From positions 5,084,001 through 5,148,000 of the forward strand of contig CAWAHF010000004.1 in assembly GCA_963781805.1 (NCBI GenBank): DNA of 64,000 bases, written 5' to 3'. The DNA is from JAFGPL01 sp963781805 (GTDB lineage: Bacteria; Bacteroidota; Bacteroidia; Bacteroidales; UBA10428). The notes below the pieces were generated by a model. The model was given only the letters and a program-made list of their open reading frames with translations, had not been told where the DNA came from and made no database searches. This document shows, piece by piece, positions 10,028-19,158 of this stretch. A program made the translations under genes and the position numbers. The number at the start of each line of letters is the position of its first letter. Position 1 is the first letter of the stretch.

Positions 10028-10337
10028 TCAATCAGAATTACTGATGTTATAATTGTTAATTTTAAATAAACTAACTTCAAAGTTGTCGATATACGCATTA
10101 ACCTTATCTAAATTCCATAAAAAAAACTTTTAATTTCGAATTTGGCTTCAATTGTTTATTGTCAATTTTAACTTCATAATTAACCGACCACCAATTTGAG
10201 TATGCTTTTATATGTCTGTTAATTTCTATACCCTCCCAAATATATGCACCAGGCGAATTTTCGATTGAAACAACCAACTTTGAATTTGTTTTATCCTCAT
10301 AAATAGTTATAAATCTGCTTTTTATTCTTATCAGGTC
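10028..10337 (-). pseudogene. Frameshifted C-terminal remnant of a membrane or surface protein
   Basis: Read on the minus strand straight after the recQ stop, one frame gives RFITIYEDKTNSKLVVSIEN, then SPGAYIWEGIEINRHIKAYS, NWWSVNYEVKIDNKQLKPNS and KLKVFF. It then hits a stop just after a run of eight T at about 10118-10125. Dropping one T restores LWNLDKVNAYIDNFEVSLF and runs to a TGA at 10028-10030. The joined text resembles the beta-rich tail (YIWDG..., KIYLWNP...YIDNF) seen at the end of several large Bacteroidota membrane proteins of unknown function. There is no start codon and no upstream portion. It is most likely the decayed 3' end of a gene whose front was lost when recQ came to lie next to it. 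Confidence 0.55.
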
Positions 10338-12245
10338 TTATTTTCTTTTCCACATTATTTTATTTTTTTCATTGTATATTAATATATCATTATCCAGCAT
10401 CCACTGTATTGTCTGAATCAGTTTATCTTTATTAAACGGTATTTTATTTACTAGTTCGTTTAGCGCAATGGGTTCCATTTTTACGATGGCTTCGATTTCT
10501 TCTTTCATTAATTCAAATTCTTCATTGATTAATTCTTTTTCGGTTTTTCGCCGGCACACATCACACTGACCGCAGGGTTCGGCATTGCTTTCGCCAAAAT
10601 ATTCCAGCAACATTACACTGCGGCATTTATCACCCGACCCGGCATATTTTAGTATAGCATTCAGATTGGCAATAAAACGTTCTTTCCGGTCACGGTAGTT
10701 TTCTTTCGAAATATAAAGCGATTTATCCTCAAGCCGTTCTTCGTTGTAAATGAGTAAAGGAGTTTTTCGTTGTGGTATATACCGTATGACTTTCAAGGTA
10801 TTTAGTCTGCTTAGGTACTGAAAAACAACATCTACCTCCACTCCTGCCCTTTTTGCGAGCATTAATTCATCAATGCCGGTATAATCGGTAAATATCCCGG
10901 TGTATGAGCGCAGTACCAGCTTAATGAAGGCATCGAATTTTGCGTTGGCTACCTGGAATTTATACAAATCATCGCGTGATAGCAGGAATTTAATTCTCGA
11001 CGGATTATTCATCTCGTCGGTAACTTCAATATATCCTTCCCTTTCGAGTATTTTCAGAGCACTGAACGCATGAAATGGGTTAAATCTAAACTGGGAGGAA
11101 AAATCAGCCAGATTGAAATCAAAGGACAACCCTTTACCTCCGCCGATTGGAACCTTGCAGTAATTCCCTGCGGCCTGGTATATGTTCTTAATGGTATCGA
11201 GATCGGGAAAATTGGAATCGATTCGTTGCTCGGTAACTTTTTTGTCTGTTGCACTGAAAAGCAAGATAGCATACGCCGGTTTGTCGTCTCTTCCCGCACG
11301 GCCTGCTTCCTGAAAGTAGGCTTCCATAGAATCGGGAATATCCACATGTGTCACAAACCTGACATCCGCTTTATCTATCCCCATTCCAAAGGCGTTGGTG
11401 GCAACTATTATCCGGGTTTTCCCCTGGGTCCAGCTTTCCTGTCGTTGCGAACGTACTTCATGTTTCAGGCCTGCATGATAATAATCTGCTGAAATTTTTT
11501 GTTGTTTCAGAAATACGGCAATCTCTTTGCATTTTTTTCTGTTTCTGACATAAACAATACCACATCCGTCTAATTTCGTGGCGATGTCCAGGAGATCCCG
11601 CTGTTTATCTTCCGATTGCCTGACTGCATAGGTGAGATTTTTGCGTTCGAAGCTTTGCTTCATTACATTCCTTGTTTTAAACTGCAGCTTTTCCTGGATA
11701 TCTTCCACCACCGGAGCTGTAGCGGTTGCAGTTAATGCCAGAATCGGAACTTCGGGAAAATATTTTCTGAGTCCCGAAATTTTCAAATATGAGGGTCTGA
11801 AATCGTAACCCCATTGCGAGATGCAGTGAGCTTCATCGACAGTTATCAGATTAACAGGCATGTTTTGAAACCTGGCGGTAAATTTTTCCGAGCCAATACG
11901 TTCGGGAGCAATGTAAAGAAATTTGTAATTGCCATAAATACAATTGTTCAAGGCTACCTCTATTTCATCGTACGTCATTCCCGAAAAAATTGCCTGGGCT
12001 TTGATCTCAAGCTTATGCAGTTTTTCCACCTGGTCTTTCATTAATGCTATCAAGGGGGTAATCACCACACATATACCTTCCATGGCAAGCGCCGGAACCT
12101 GGAAGGTAATGGATTTCCCTCCTCCGGTTGGCATCAGTACAAGGGTATCGCGTCCTGCAAGAACCGACTTAATGATATCCTCCTGTAAAGGTCTGAATTG
12201 TTTGAATCCCCAGACTTTTTCAAGTATTTCGTGATAATCAGCCAT
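10338..12245 (-). CDS. recQ: ATP-dependent DNA helicase RecQ
   Basis: A 635-residue superfamily 2 helicase. It has motif 0 GFKQFRPLQEDII, Walker A TGGGKS (40-45), DEAH (137-140) within VDEAHCISQWGYDFRPSY, TATATAPV, the arginine-finger motif QEAGRAGRDDKPA, and the RecQ zinc-binding cysteines in the segment CRSVMLLEYFGESNAEPCGQ followed by CDVC. It unwinds 3'-to-5' at forks and recombination intermediates. The C-terminal tail after the zinc domain is winged-helix-like, and I do not see a typical HRDC domain. The length is near the 600-730 of the family. The start ATG gives MADYHEILEKVWGF, the usual RecQ opening in this phylum. Confidence 0.95.
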   Translation of the reverse strand: MADYHEILEKVWGFKQFRPLQEDIIKSVLAGRDTLVLMPTGGGKSITFQVPALAMEGICVVITPLIALMKDQVEKLHKLEIKAQAIFSGMTYDEIEVALNNCIYGNYKFLYIAPERIGSEKFTARFQNMPVNLITVDEAHCISQWGYDFRPSYLKISGLRKYFPEVPILALTATATAPVVEDIQEKLQFKTRNVMKQSFERKNLTYAVRQSEDKQRDLLDIATKLDGCGIVYVRNRKKCKEIAVFLKQQKISADYYHAGLKHEVRSQRQESWTQGKTRIIVATNAFGMGIDKADVRFVTHVDIPDSMEAYFQEAGRAGRDDKPAYAILLFSATDKKVTEQRIDSNFPDLDTIKNIYQAAGNYCKVPIGGGKGLSFDFNLADFSSQFRFNPFHAFSALKILEREGYIEVTDEMNNPSRIKFLLSRDDLYKFQVANAKFDAFIKLVLRSYTGIFTDYTGIDELMLAKRAGVEVDVVFQYLSRLNTLKVIRYIPQRKTPLLIYNEERLEDKSLYISKENYRDRKERFIANLNAILKYAGSGDKCRSVMLLEYFGESNAEPCGQCDVCRRKTEKELINEEFELMKEEIEAIVKMEPIALNELVNKIPFNKDKLIQTIQWMLDNDILIYNEKNKIMWKRK

Positions 12246-12451
12246 AGGTTTGATCCAATGTTTAGCAGGATTTAACTATTGGTTTACAACACTATCTTAA
12301 CTTTTGCCCTAAAGGTAATATCTCCCAAATTTAAGAAATGAATTTTAATTCAATGACAATTTAAAAAATAACACCTCAAACTTTTATCATAAAAATTAAT
12401 AGTAACTATCTCTACATTGCATATTTTTACAAATACCTTATTCATGTTAAA

Positions 12452-13939
12452 ATGAAAACATTTATCAATTGTTTTGTATTAATCATAGCGGTTTTACCAA
12501 TTTGTTTATTCGCTCAGGACCAGCCTGTTTTTGATGAATATTTTATCGACCAGACCCTGCGCATTGATTATTATCACACCGGTGATGCCAAAGAGGAAGT
12601 ATTTACAGTGGATAAGATGTATAAGCAGGGAATATGGGCCGGTAATCCGAAGAAATGTATTCAGCCATTTGAGCTGGGTATGTATATTGCTAAAGTCTAT
12701 GATATTGTTTCTAATAAACTTATCTATACAAAAGGGTATAACAGTATTTTTGCTGAATACCAGACCATCGGGCCTGCCATAAACGGCATAAAAAAGACCT
12801 ATCATGAATCGGTGCTTGTTCCTTATCCTAAGAAACCTATACTTCTTGTAATTGAAAAAAGAGATAGATACAATGTATCTTCCCCTGTATTTAACTTAAA
12901 TATCGATCCTGAAGATTACCATATTGTTACAGAAACTTTTACTTCTAAAACAGACAAGGTTGTCCCATCACACATTAGCGGGGATACGCATCATTGTGTC
13001 GACCTTGTGATTTTGGGTGAAGGATACCAGGTAAAGGAAAGGGCTAAATTTAAAAAAGACCTTGAATATTATACCGATAAGCTTTTTAGTATTGAACCTT
13101 ACAAAAGCAGGAAGAGCTTATTTAATGTAAACGGCGTATTTTCTCCTTCGGAAGAAAGCGGTACAGATGAACCCAGGCAGGGGACATATAAAAATACCAG
13201 GTTTAACAGTTCGTATAATTATTTTGATCTCGACAGGTATTGTCTAGCCGATGACAATAAAAGTATAAGGGACGTAGCCGCCAGTGTACCTTACGATGTA
13301 ATTTTAATTATGGTAAATAAAGACAGGTATGGCGGAGGCGGAATATATAACTGCGAAACTGTCTTTAATATAGGTTCGAAATGGCGCGATTTTGTGTTCC
13401 TGCATGAGTTTGGGCATGGTTTTGCAGGGTTGGCAGATGAGTATTATTCCAGCCCCGTTTCCTATGTCGATATTTATACTCCGGGGGTTGAACCTCTTGA
13501 ACCAAATATCACTGCCCTGCTCGATACGGCAAATGTAAAGTGGAAAAGGTACCTTTCGTCGGGTATAAATGTGCCTACTGAATGGGGAAAAGCAACATTC
13601 GACAGTTTAAGTTTTGAAAAGTCAAAAGTAACTGTAGAGCGGGATTCAATAATTCAGGTGCTTTATAAATCAGGAGGATCTGTTACAGAAATTAATAAAA
13701 TTAATAGTGAGTATGGAGCGAAAATAAATAAATTAGATCAAGAGATAGACAATTTTATTGATAACCATCCGCTAAAGGACAAGGTAGGGGTATTTGAAGG
13801 AGCTAATTACCTTTCCAGGGGGTATTATCGTTCTTCCCTGATGTCTATCATGCATAAATTCCGGAAACATGATGAATCATATGGAACGGTAAACGAGCAG
13901 GCAATTATTTCAACGATTAATTATTATACAGGTAACTGA
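12452..13939 (+). CDS. Secreted metallopeptidase, family M64 (IgA-peptidase M64-like)
   Basis: A 495-residue exported protein. It has a signal peptide (MKTFINCFVLIIAVLPICLFAQ) and an N-terminal beta domain of about 150 residues of the M64 N-terminal type. The catalytic domain opens with VDLVILGEGY. The zinc site is HEFGHGFAGLADEYY (from residue 318): H318, E319 and H322 form HExxH, with a downstream Asp as third ligand, as in family M64. The family includes the Clostridium ramosum IgA protease, but most Bacteroidota members have unknown substrates. A charged coiled insertion (about 395-435) precedes the conserved end YYRSSLMSIMHKF. No T9SS tail is present. It is monocistronic. Confidence 0.88.
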   Translation: MKTFINCFVLIIAVLPICLFAQDQPVFDEYFIDQTLRIDYYHTGDAKEEVFTVDKMYKQGIWAGNPKKCIQPFELGMYIAKVYDIVSNKLIYTKGYNSIFAEYQTIGPAINGIKKTYHESVLVPYPKKPILLVIEKRDRYNVSSPVFNLNIDPEDYHIVTETFTSKTDKVVPSHISGDTHHCVDLVILGEGYQVKERAKFKKDLEYYTDKLFSIEPYKSRKSLFNVNGVFSPSEESGTDEPRQGTYKNTRFNSSYNYFDLDRYCLADDNKSIRDVAASVPYDVILIMVNKDRYGGGGIYNCETVFNIGSKWRDFVFLHEFGHGFAGLADEYYSSPVSYVDIYTPGVEPLEPNITALLDTANVKWKRYLSSGINVPTEWGKATFDSLSFEKSKVTVERDSIIQVLYKSGGSVTEINKINSEYGAKINKLDQEIDNFIDNHPLKDKVGVFEGANYLSRGYYRSSLMSIMHKFRKHDESYGTVNEQAIISTINYYTGN

Positions 13940-13973
13940 ATTGTAATTAAGGGATTAATAGTTGATAAGAGTT

Positions 13974-14240
13974 TTAGGATAAAGTTCGATATCGTTTGTC
14001 CAGTCTCTTTAATCTGGCACATGGAAATTTTTCACAATTATAACAAAATCCGGATTCAGTTTTCGCTAAAAATGCACAATTTACGATAACACAACTTCTA
14101 CAATGTTTAGGTTTATTTTCATCATCCTATTTAATGCAACCACCACATGGTCTTTTTTTCCGTAAATACCCAATACATAAACCACAATTCATACCGCACG
14201 GAGCAATTAAATCCTGATATTTTAATGAACTCATTTTCAT
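13974..14240 (-). pseudogene. DUF3795 cysteine-rich protein, broken by an internal TAG and a lost C-terminus
   Basis: A frame of 89 codons from ATG 14238-14240 to TAA 13974-13976 reads LIAPCGMNCGLCIGYLRKKR, PCGGCIK, then TAG at 14127-14129. It continues DDENKPKHCRSCVIVNCAFL, AKTESGFCYNCEKFPCARLK and RLDKRYRTLS. The cysteine pairs (CGMNCGLC, CGGC, CRSC, CYNC) are the signature of DUF3795, a small putative metal-binding family of unknown function. Both sides of the TAG are perfectly in frame, so a single point change made the stop. The tail after KRYRT, normally a further 30 or more residues in this family, is also missing. TAG is a normal stop elsewhere in this window (sucA, the methyltransferase-fold gene), so recoding is unlikely. 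It lies 3 bases after the membrane-protein gene. Confidence 0.75.
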
Positions 14241-14243
14241 AAT

Positions 14244-14561
14244 CTATCCAATAAATCTGGCACCGGCCAATCCAATCCCTGCTCCAAGGACTATGGAAAA
14301 AATGGTTATCGGGATGAGAGATTTTTTATCCTTAGGAGCTACGATTATCATTACAGGTAAGCCTGATAAAAATGAAATAATCATGCCAGTAACCCAGGGA
14401 TTTAAATCCCAATTGACAAATGGTATGACTAATCCAAGAACAAAATAATGAGTAAAGGCTGAGATATTAGCAACTTTATCAAGTCTCATGATTATCATGG
14501 GAATAACATCTAATAATCCGGCAGTTAAACCAATTAATACAGCTATTAAAAAATTATTCAT
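14244..14561 (-). CDS. Small integral membrane protein, unknown function
   Basis: A 105-residue protein with three to four membrane helices: about 3-25 (FLIAVLIGLTAGLLDVIPMII), 37-55 (THYFVLGLVIPFVNW), 58-75 (VTGMIISFLSGLPVMIIVA) and 82-104 (IPITIFSIVLGAGIGLAGARF). It has a conserved-looking GLLDVIPM turn. It is the first gene of a minus-strand pair with the broken DUF3795 gene, separated by only 3 bases. I do not recognise a named family; a transporter-like or membrane-regulator role is possible but unsupported. Confidence 0.65.
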   Translation of the reverse strand: MNNFLIAVLIGLTAGLLDVIPMIIMRLDKVANISAFTHYFVLGLVIPFVNWDLNPWVTGMIISFLSGLPVMIIVAPKDKKSLIPITIFSIVLGAGIGLAGARFIG

Positions 14562-14630
14562 TTCATTTGTTTTTAGTTACTTTATTAATATACACATTAA
14601 TTCCATCTTAACTCCAATTTCATTTTTCAC

Positions 14631-14716
14631 TCACAGCTTGTCATGATTCGTATATTTCACATCTAGTTGTTGTCCGTTGATGGCGAATATCCTAAGCTCA
14701 GTAATTCCTGCAGAAT
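14631..14716 (-). pseudogene. Remnant of a T9SS C-terminal sorting domain
   Basis: Directly downstream of the SGNH esterase stop, in another frame, the minus strand reads NSAGITELRIFAINGQQLD then VKYTNHDKL and a TGA at 14631-14633. This aligns with the T9SS tail of the GH53 gene (HPSGTTRVRIFSVNGQQLRE then EYTNQDQ), over about 25 residues with clear identity also at the DNA level. The fragment has no start and lacks the last strands of the domain. It is probably the leftover tail of a former T9SS-exported gene, or the scar of a recombination between two sorting domains. Confidence 0.6.
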
Positions 14717-17199
14717 TATTTTACGATATTTAATTTTCTGACATAAGTCTCAGTTCCAGCAGTTATTTTCAGTAAATACAATCCTGGGTTCAGGTCCGCA
14801 CAGGGAATTTCCATAAAATTGCTGCCTGTATTATTTATGGACTTTACCAAAGCGCCATCAAGCTTACAAATAGCAACCCCACTGATAATCAAATTATTTA
14901 TTGATCTCACCCTAACGTGATCCCTTACAGGAACAGGATATATAACAAAATTATTAACAGCTTCTTTTGCAGCAACCGAAGTCGGTTCAGGTTGTTCAAG
15001 ACACTCCGTGGAAACTTCGGCTTTGGTGCTGCCTTCCATCGTGATAATTTTCATGTAGTCAATGTTGGGCAAGCCCGAAGTGACTGTTGCCTTAAGAGAC
15101 AGGGGCATTACACCAGCCTCGGAAACCCTATAGTTAACGGATGAAAAATCCCAGATATCAAAAGATGCTATGGATGGAAAGGCAACCGTCCCGATATTTA
15201 TCCCGTTTATAATAACATTTGCCGGGCGTGTGGTTGTAGCTGAATAACGGAATACAATCTTATATATACCTGTATCAACAAAATTTACGGTCCAGTTCAC
15301 GGTATTCCCGATTTCGTTGTCCCCGTTAATAAATCCAAGGCCCGTAAAGTCCAGGTGGTTGGTATCAATGGTTCCTGCATTATTTGTAATACCGCAATAA
15401 CCATCTTCATTTTCCTGAAAGGTAACTGTCGGACCTATTTCTGCAGTGACTGCGCCTGTATTTGTAACCTTTCCGTCGTTATCGGTTGCGGCGGCAAAAA
15501 TGCTGTATACCCCTGCACCCGGGTTTGGTAATTTATATGTATAAGGTTCTTCTGTTAGTTCTGCAACAGATTCATTGTTTACATAAAAAGTTACATTCAC
15601 CAGTGATCCGTCAGAGTCATACGCACTGGCCACTAAGTTAATGGTATCAGTGAGTTGGTAGAATGCATCTCCGGCTGGTTCGTCTAGTGTAATCTTTGGG
15701 TATCCGCTATCCACTGTAAATACAACAGCAGGAGACTCCATGAGTTCTCCGTTAATGTTGTATGCTTGGGCAATAAATGTGTGTTGGCCCGAGGTCACAT
15801 CATGGAGGATAGTCGTATATGGTGCAGTATCAATTCGTGCAATTTCGGTAGCTCCGTCGAATAAAATTACTTGCGAATTGGTATCACTAACATCATGCGC
15901 GAAAATGCTGAGCTCGATATCGCGACCCAGTTCCAGTTCAACCCCGTTTTTCGGGGAAATAATTTCGAGTCTTGGCGGATAAAAGAAATGCGCCGTATAG
16001 GACAGGTCTTCGGCTCCCATCGTAAACTGAATCATTTTTTCGTTTGTGATTGAATCAACCGTGCCAGAACTCCATTTGGTTAAAACGCAACCGGTTTCCG
16101 GTTTTACCTTCAGGGTAACATTTGTACCTTCCGGATAACTGTTCGTGCGCGTTATGAGACCTGCATATTCCGGAACGCTGGGAGTAACAGTTACCCGGTG
16201 CATCTCTTTTAAATGCGGAATCAGGGTGCTGACGTTTGGATCGTCTGACAAATCCCTGATTTCTTCAGTAACCAGCCTTGCCATTTCCAAAGCCCCCATT
16301 TCCTGGAAATGTACGTTATCGGCGCGTCCGCCTGAATAGGCGCCGGATGTTGGGTATTCTCCGGCATCAAAGTTCATATACCAGTAATAGGTACAATATT
16401 GCTCATGCAATTCTTCCATCAATTCCTTTGATTTTGCATCCAGGTCTATTAAAGGAACATCCAGTTCAGCTGCCAATTCGCGTGATGCAATGGGATAATC
16501 ATGATAAGCATCGTAAACTGTACTATCGTCAAGCCATGCATTGCGACGTACAGTAGCCACAATTACCGGGTAAGCTCCGGCTGCTTGTGTTTCTTCAACA
16601 AATTTGTTCAGATACTCTTTAAATGTAGTCTCTGCAATCGTATATCTTGCCGGATCGGAAGGATTGTTGTCGTTAATACCGAAACCTATGAAAACAAAAT
16701 TCCCGGAATCCAATGATGATCTGATTGCCGGCCAAAACGAATCGTAAAAACTTTTCGAGCTGGTGCCGCCAACCGCTTTGTTAATTATTTGAACACTGTC
16801 TTCGTCGAAAAAAGATTGTAACACCTGTCCCCATCCTTTTTGAGGATAATAATAATCGGTATAATCCTGTACGGTAGAGTCGCCGATGGTGTATACGACT
16901 ATTGGATCTCCATTGCTATTCATTGCCACCGTGATACGAAGGGATTTTGTTGTTCCGTTTTCATCAACCATTTCCACTTTATAGGTTCCTGCCTTTAAAA
17001 TTTTAATTTCACGGTTTGTTGCCTTCAGTTGCTTGTTGTTAAAATACCACTGATAATTCAAAGCCCGGGGGGCCAACAGTGTTTTTGCAGTTTTATTTAA
17101 TGTAATTTTATCAGACGTGTTCATTGAAAGTTTAGCCTGAACTTCATTGCCAAAAGCAATTGTAATGAATAGGATGAGTATACCGGGAATCTTTTTCAT
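14716..17199 (-). CDS. T9SS-exported SGNH esterase, CE12-like (rhamnogalacturonan acetylesterase type)
   Basis: An 827-residue secreted protein. Residues 1-22 are a signal peptide, followed by an Ig-like segment to about 95. The SGNH hydrolase domain runs from about 100 to 315: GDS at 107-109 (catalytic Ser108), KGWGQVL, NKAVGGTSSKSF, GIND (174-177) and ADNVHF with Asp294 and His297. GWGQ plus GGTSSKSF is the CE12 pattern of enzymes that remove acetyl groups from rhamnogalacturonan. Next come an InlB-B-like repeat (about 325-400), two Big_7-type Ig repeats (about 405-585), a CBM6/35-like beta domain (about 590-730) and a T9SS type A tail (FVIYPVPVRDHVRV... to LNIVK). It acts outside the cell or on its surface. 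The GH53 galactanase gene lies upstream on the same strand. Confidence 0.82.
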   Translation of the reverse strand: MKKIPGILILFITIAFGNEVQAKLSMNTSDKITLNKTAKTLLAPRALNYQWYFNNKQLKATNREIKILKAGTYKVEMVDENGTTKSLRITVAMNSNGDPIVVYTIGDSTVQDYTDYYYPQKGWGQVLQSFFDEDSVQIINKAVGGTSSKSFYDSFWPAIRSSLDSGNFVFIGFGINDNNPSDPARYTIAETTFKEYLNKFVEETQAAGAYPVIVATVRRNAWLDDSTVYDAYHDYPIASRELAAELDVPLIDLDAKSKELMEELHEQYCTYYWYMNFDAGEYPTSGAYSGGRADNVHFQEMGALEMARLVTEEIRDLSDDPNVSTLIPHLKEMHRVTVTPSVPEYAGLITRTNSYPEGTNVTLKVKPETGCVLTKWSSGTVDSITNEKMIQFTMGAEDLSYTAHFFYPPRLEIISPKNGVELELGRDIELSIFAHDVSDTNSQVILFDGATEIARIDTAPYTTILHDVTSGQHTFIAQAYNINGELMESPAVVFTVDSGYPKITLDEPAGDAFYQLTDTINLVASAYDSDGSLVNVTFYVNNESVAELTEEPYTYKLPNPGAGVYSIFAAATDNDGKVTNTGAVTAEIGPTVTFQENEDGYCGITNNAGTIDTNHLDFTGLGFINGDNEIGNTVNWTVNFVDTGIYKIVFRYSATTTRPANVIINGINIGTVAFPSIASFDIWDFSSVNYRVSEAGVMPLSLKATVTSGLPNIDYMKIITMEGSTKAEVSTECLEQPEPTSVAAKEAVNNFVIYPVPVRDHVRVRSINNLIISGVAICKLDGALVKSINNTGSNFMEIPCADLNPGLYLLKITAGTETYVRKLNIVK

Positions 17200-17753
17200 G
17201 ATAATAAAAGTTGTCTTATTAAATTATATTCTATGATAGAGGTGAATTAAACGAGTAATTCAGGTTAAATTCCGAAAGTTATAAATAAATTTTTGGGATG
17301 AAAGATTTTTTTGAGGCAAATTGATGGATTTTTGCTCTTTCACAGGTAAATTTCATAATCCAATTCTGAAGTTGGAAGATGGAAGATGGAATACGGAAGA
17401 CGGAAGTTGGAAGACGGAAGATGGAAGACGGAAGATGGAAGACGGAAGACGGAAGACGGAAGATGGAAGACGGAAGTTGGAAGATGGAAGATGGAAGATG
17501 GAAGACGGAAGATGGAAGACGGAAGATGGAAGACGGAAGATGGAAGACGGAAGATGGAAGACGGAAGATGGAAGACGGAAGATGGAAGACGGAAGATGGA
17601 AGTTCTATCTGCTACGTTCCACTATCCTGCCAATAACTGTCGACTTCTTCAAATTCCTAATTCCTAATTCTCAACCCTAAACTTCAAACATCATTCTTCT
17701 CAAACAACCGTCGACTAACAACTGTCGGCCAACAACTATCAATCTCCAAACAT
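17200..17753. other. Intergenic region holding a minisatellite
   Basis: The 554 bases between the esterase and galactanase genes hold no credible gene. The centre is the 7-bp tandem array described separately. The left part (17200-17320) is AT-rich and should hold the promoter of the esterase gene, although no clear TAnnTTTG match is visible on the minus strand. The right part (17640-17750) has short sloppy repeats of the type caactgtcg/caactatc. Confidence 0.5.
17368..17604. repeat. 7-bp minisatellite, about 33 units of GGAAGAY
   Basis: Over about 237 bases the plus strand is a nearly unbroken array of the heptamer GGAAGAT or GGAAGAC, with occasional GGAAGTT. In the second half the two forms alternate so regularly that the effective unit is 14 bases. 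Because 7 is not a multiple of 3, all three forward frames stay open and encode the same seven-residue cycle (MEDGRRK / MEDGRWK / TEDGRRK). This is a property of the array and not evidence for a gene. Every seventh base is a pyrimidine and the rest are purines. Confidence 0.95.
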
Positions 17754-19034
17754 CTATTTTACAACTAACTTTCTCATTTCTTTTAGTTCCTGATTGCTGA
17801 TTTGAACAAAATAAAATCCTGACGGCAACGTTAAATCGTTAAAAAAAACCTGGTCTTGATTTGTATATTCTTCCCGTAATTGTTGTCCGTTGACCGAAAA
17901 TATCCTAACTCTGGTTGTTCCGGAAGGATGATTAAATTTTACGGTAAGGAATTGATTTGATAACGGATTTGGAAAAATGTGAACCTCTTCATTATCATTA
18001 ATTTGCTTAATATTAGTCGGACGAAAATCAAGAAATGCATCCATAGCTGTGGTTGGTTGTTTGGTATTCGGGTCCCATGCCCCCATATTATATCCCCTCC
18101 AACTATAGCATTCAGGCTCCCAGTAAAATACTCCCAGTCCTCCGGCAGCTTTTGTATCATCTATCAGGTTTATAAGAAAATCATATGCTGTTGATGCCTG
18201 ATTATAATCATATCCGGTTTCACAAACCATCACTTTTTTATCATATCTTGTATTCAAATTCTGCATATTTGCAACGGATGTATTAACATCCGTCTGCCAA
18301 TCCAGATTAGCCCATTTGGGATAAACCGACATTCCAATGATATCCCATTTTGCCTCGTTGTTTTTTAAACCATCAAACATCCATTTGTACAAATTATAAT
18401 CATGTCCGTTAGACAACTGGACAATAGCCTGAATTGTGCTGTCGACCGCCTTGATTGCATTATAGCCGCTTGTAACCATTTTAGCAAAGTTGCTCATACT
18501 CGTCGAAGCCTTTCCGTCGGGCCATATCATTCCATTATTGGTTTCATTCCCGGTTTGTACCCATGTAGGTGTAACTCCTAATGATTTTAGTGTATCCAAA
18601 ACATCATAGGTATGATTATATATATCAACCAGTAGTTGTTCAAATGTATGACCTGACCATGCAGCAGGTTTTTTTTGATTGCCCGGGTCGGCCCAGGTAT
18701 CACTGTAATGAAAATCAATCATTATCCGAAATCCCAGATCTTTTGCTCTTTTCGCCATGGCAGCTACATCATCTTTACCACACCACCCGCCACTCGGATT
18801 TACCCAAACCCTGAAACGGAGTGAGTTAATCCCTTGCTCTTTTAATATCTGCATGCAATCTTTCTCTATGCCTGAATCGTTTTTAAATACATAACCATTT
18901 GATTCCATTTCAGATAACCAGCCAATGTCGGCGCCATTGGCAAAAGTGGTATCCACCGGAGCATCGGCATAAATTAGATTCGCAATGAATGCTATCACTA
19001 CATTAAAAACAGTCGTAAGTAATATTTTTTTCAT
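17754..19034 (-). CDS. T9SS-exported endo-beta-1,4-galactanase, GH53
   Basis: A 426-residue secreted enzyme. It has a signal peptide (1-23), a GH53 (beta/alpha)8 barrel (about 28-345) and a T9SS type A tail (about 350-426, VHIFPNPLSNQFLTVKF... ending KLVVK). Family landmarks are FANGADIGWLSEMESNGYVF, LRFRVWVNP, DFHYSDTWADPGNQKKPAAW, the acid/base Glu164 in GNETNNGM and the nucleophile Glu272 in VCETGYD. GH53 enzymes cut beta-1,4-galactan side chains of type I arabinogalactan and rhamnogalacturonan I. With the CE12-like esterase downstream it fits attack on pectin. Its length is typical for family plus tail. The reaction takes place at the cell surface or outside. Confidence 0.93.
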   Translation of the reverse strand: MKKILLTTVFNVVIAFIANLIYADAPVDTTFANGADIGWLSEMESNGYVFKNDSGIEKDCMQILKEQGINSLRFRVWVNPSGGWCGKDDVAAMAKRAKDLGFRIMIDFHYSDTWADPGNQKKPAAWSGHTFEQLLVDIYNHTYDVLDTLKSLGVTPTWVQTGNETNNGMIWPDGKASTSMSNFAKMVTSGYNAIKAVDSTIQAIVQLSNGHDYNLYKWMFDGLKNNEAKWDIIGMSVYPKWANLDWQTDVNTSVANMQNLNTRYDKKVMVCETGYDYNQASTAYDFLINLIDDTKAAGGLGVFYWEPECYSWRGYNMGAWDPNTKQPTTAMDAFLDFRPTNIKQINDNEEVHIFPNPLSNQFLTVKFNHPSGTTRVRIFSVNGQQLREEYTNQDQVFFNDLTLPSGFYFVQISNQELKEMRKLVVK

Positions 19035-19158
19035 TATATTTTTAATTTACGTAATAATTTTTCTTCTGTTTAAACAATTGTTTTATCGCCAGGTTAAAAT
19101 GCAATATAGTTTTAATTTTTATTTAATTGAACACATGCAGATAAAGTAAGTAAAAAAA

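Noticed and set aside
14127..14129. TAG recoding (for example pyrrolysine) in the DUF3795 frame.
   Set aside because: Other genes in the window end at TAG, the frame is also truncated at its C-terminus, and the family does not use recoded residues as far as I know.
17368..17604. Possible CRISPR array.
   Set aside because: The units are 7 bp and contiguous with no unique spacers, and no cas gene is present.
17321..17680. Three overlapping forward ORFs of 85-119 codons rich in MEDGRRK.
   Set aside because: They come from a stop-free 7-bp tandem array; all three frames give the same peptide cycle and there is no conserved start.
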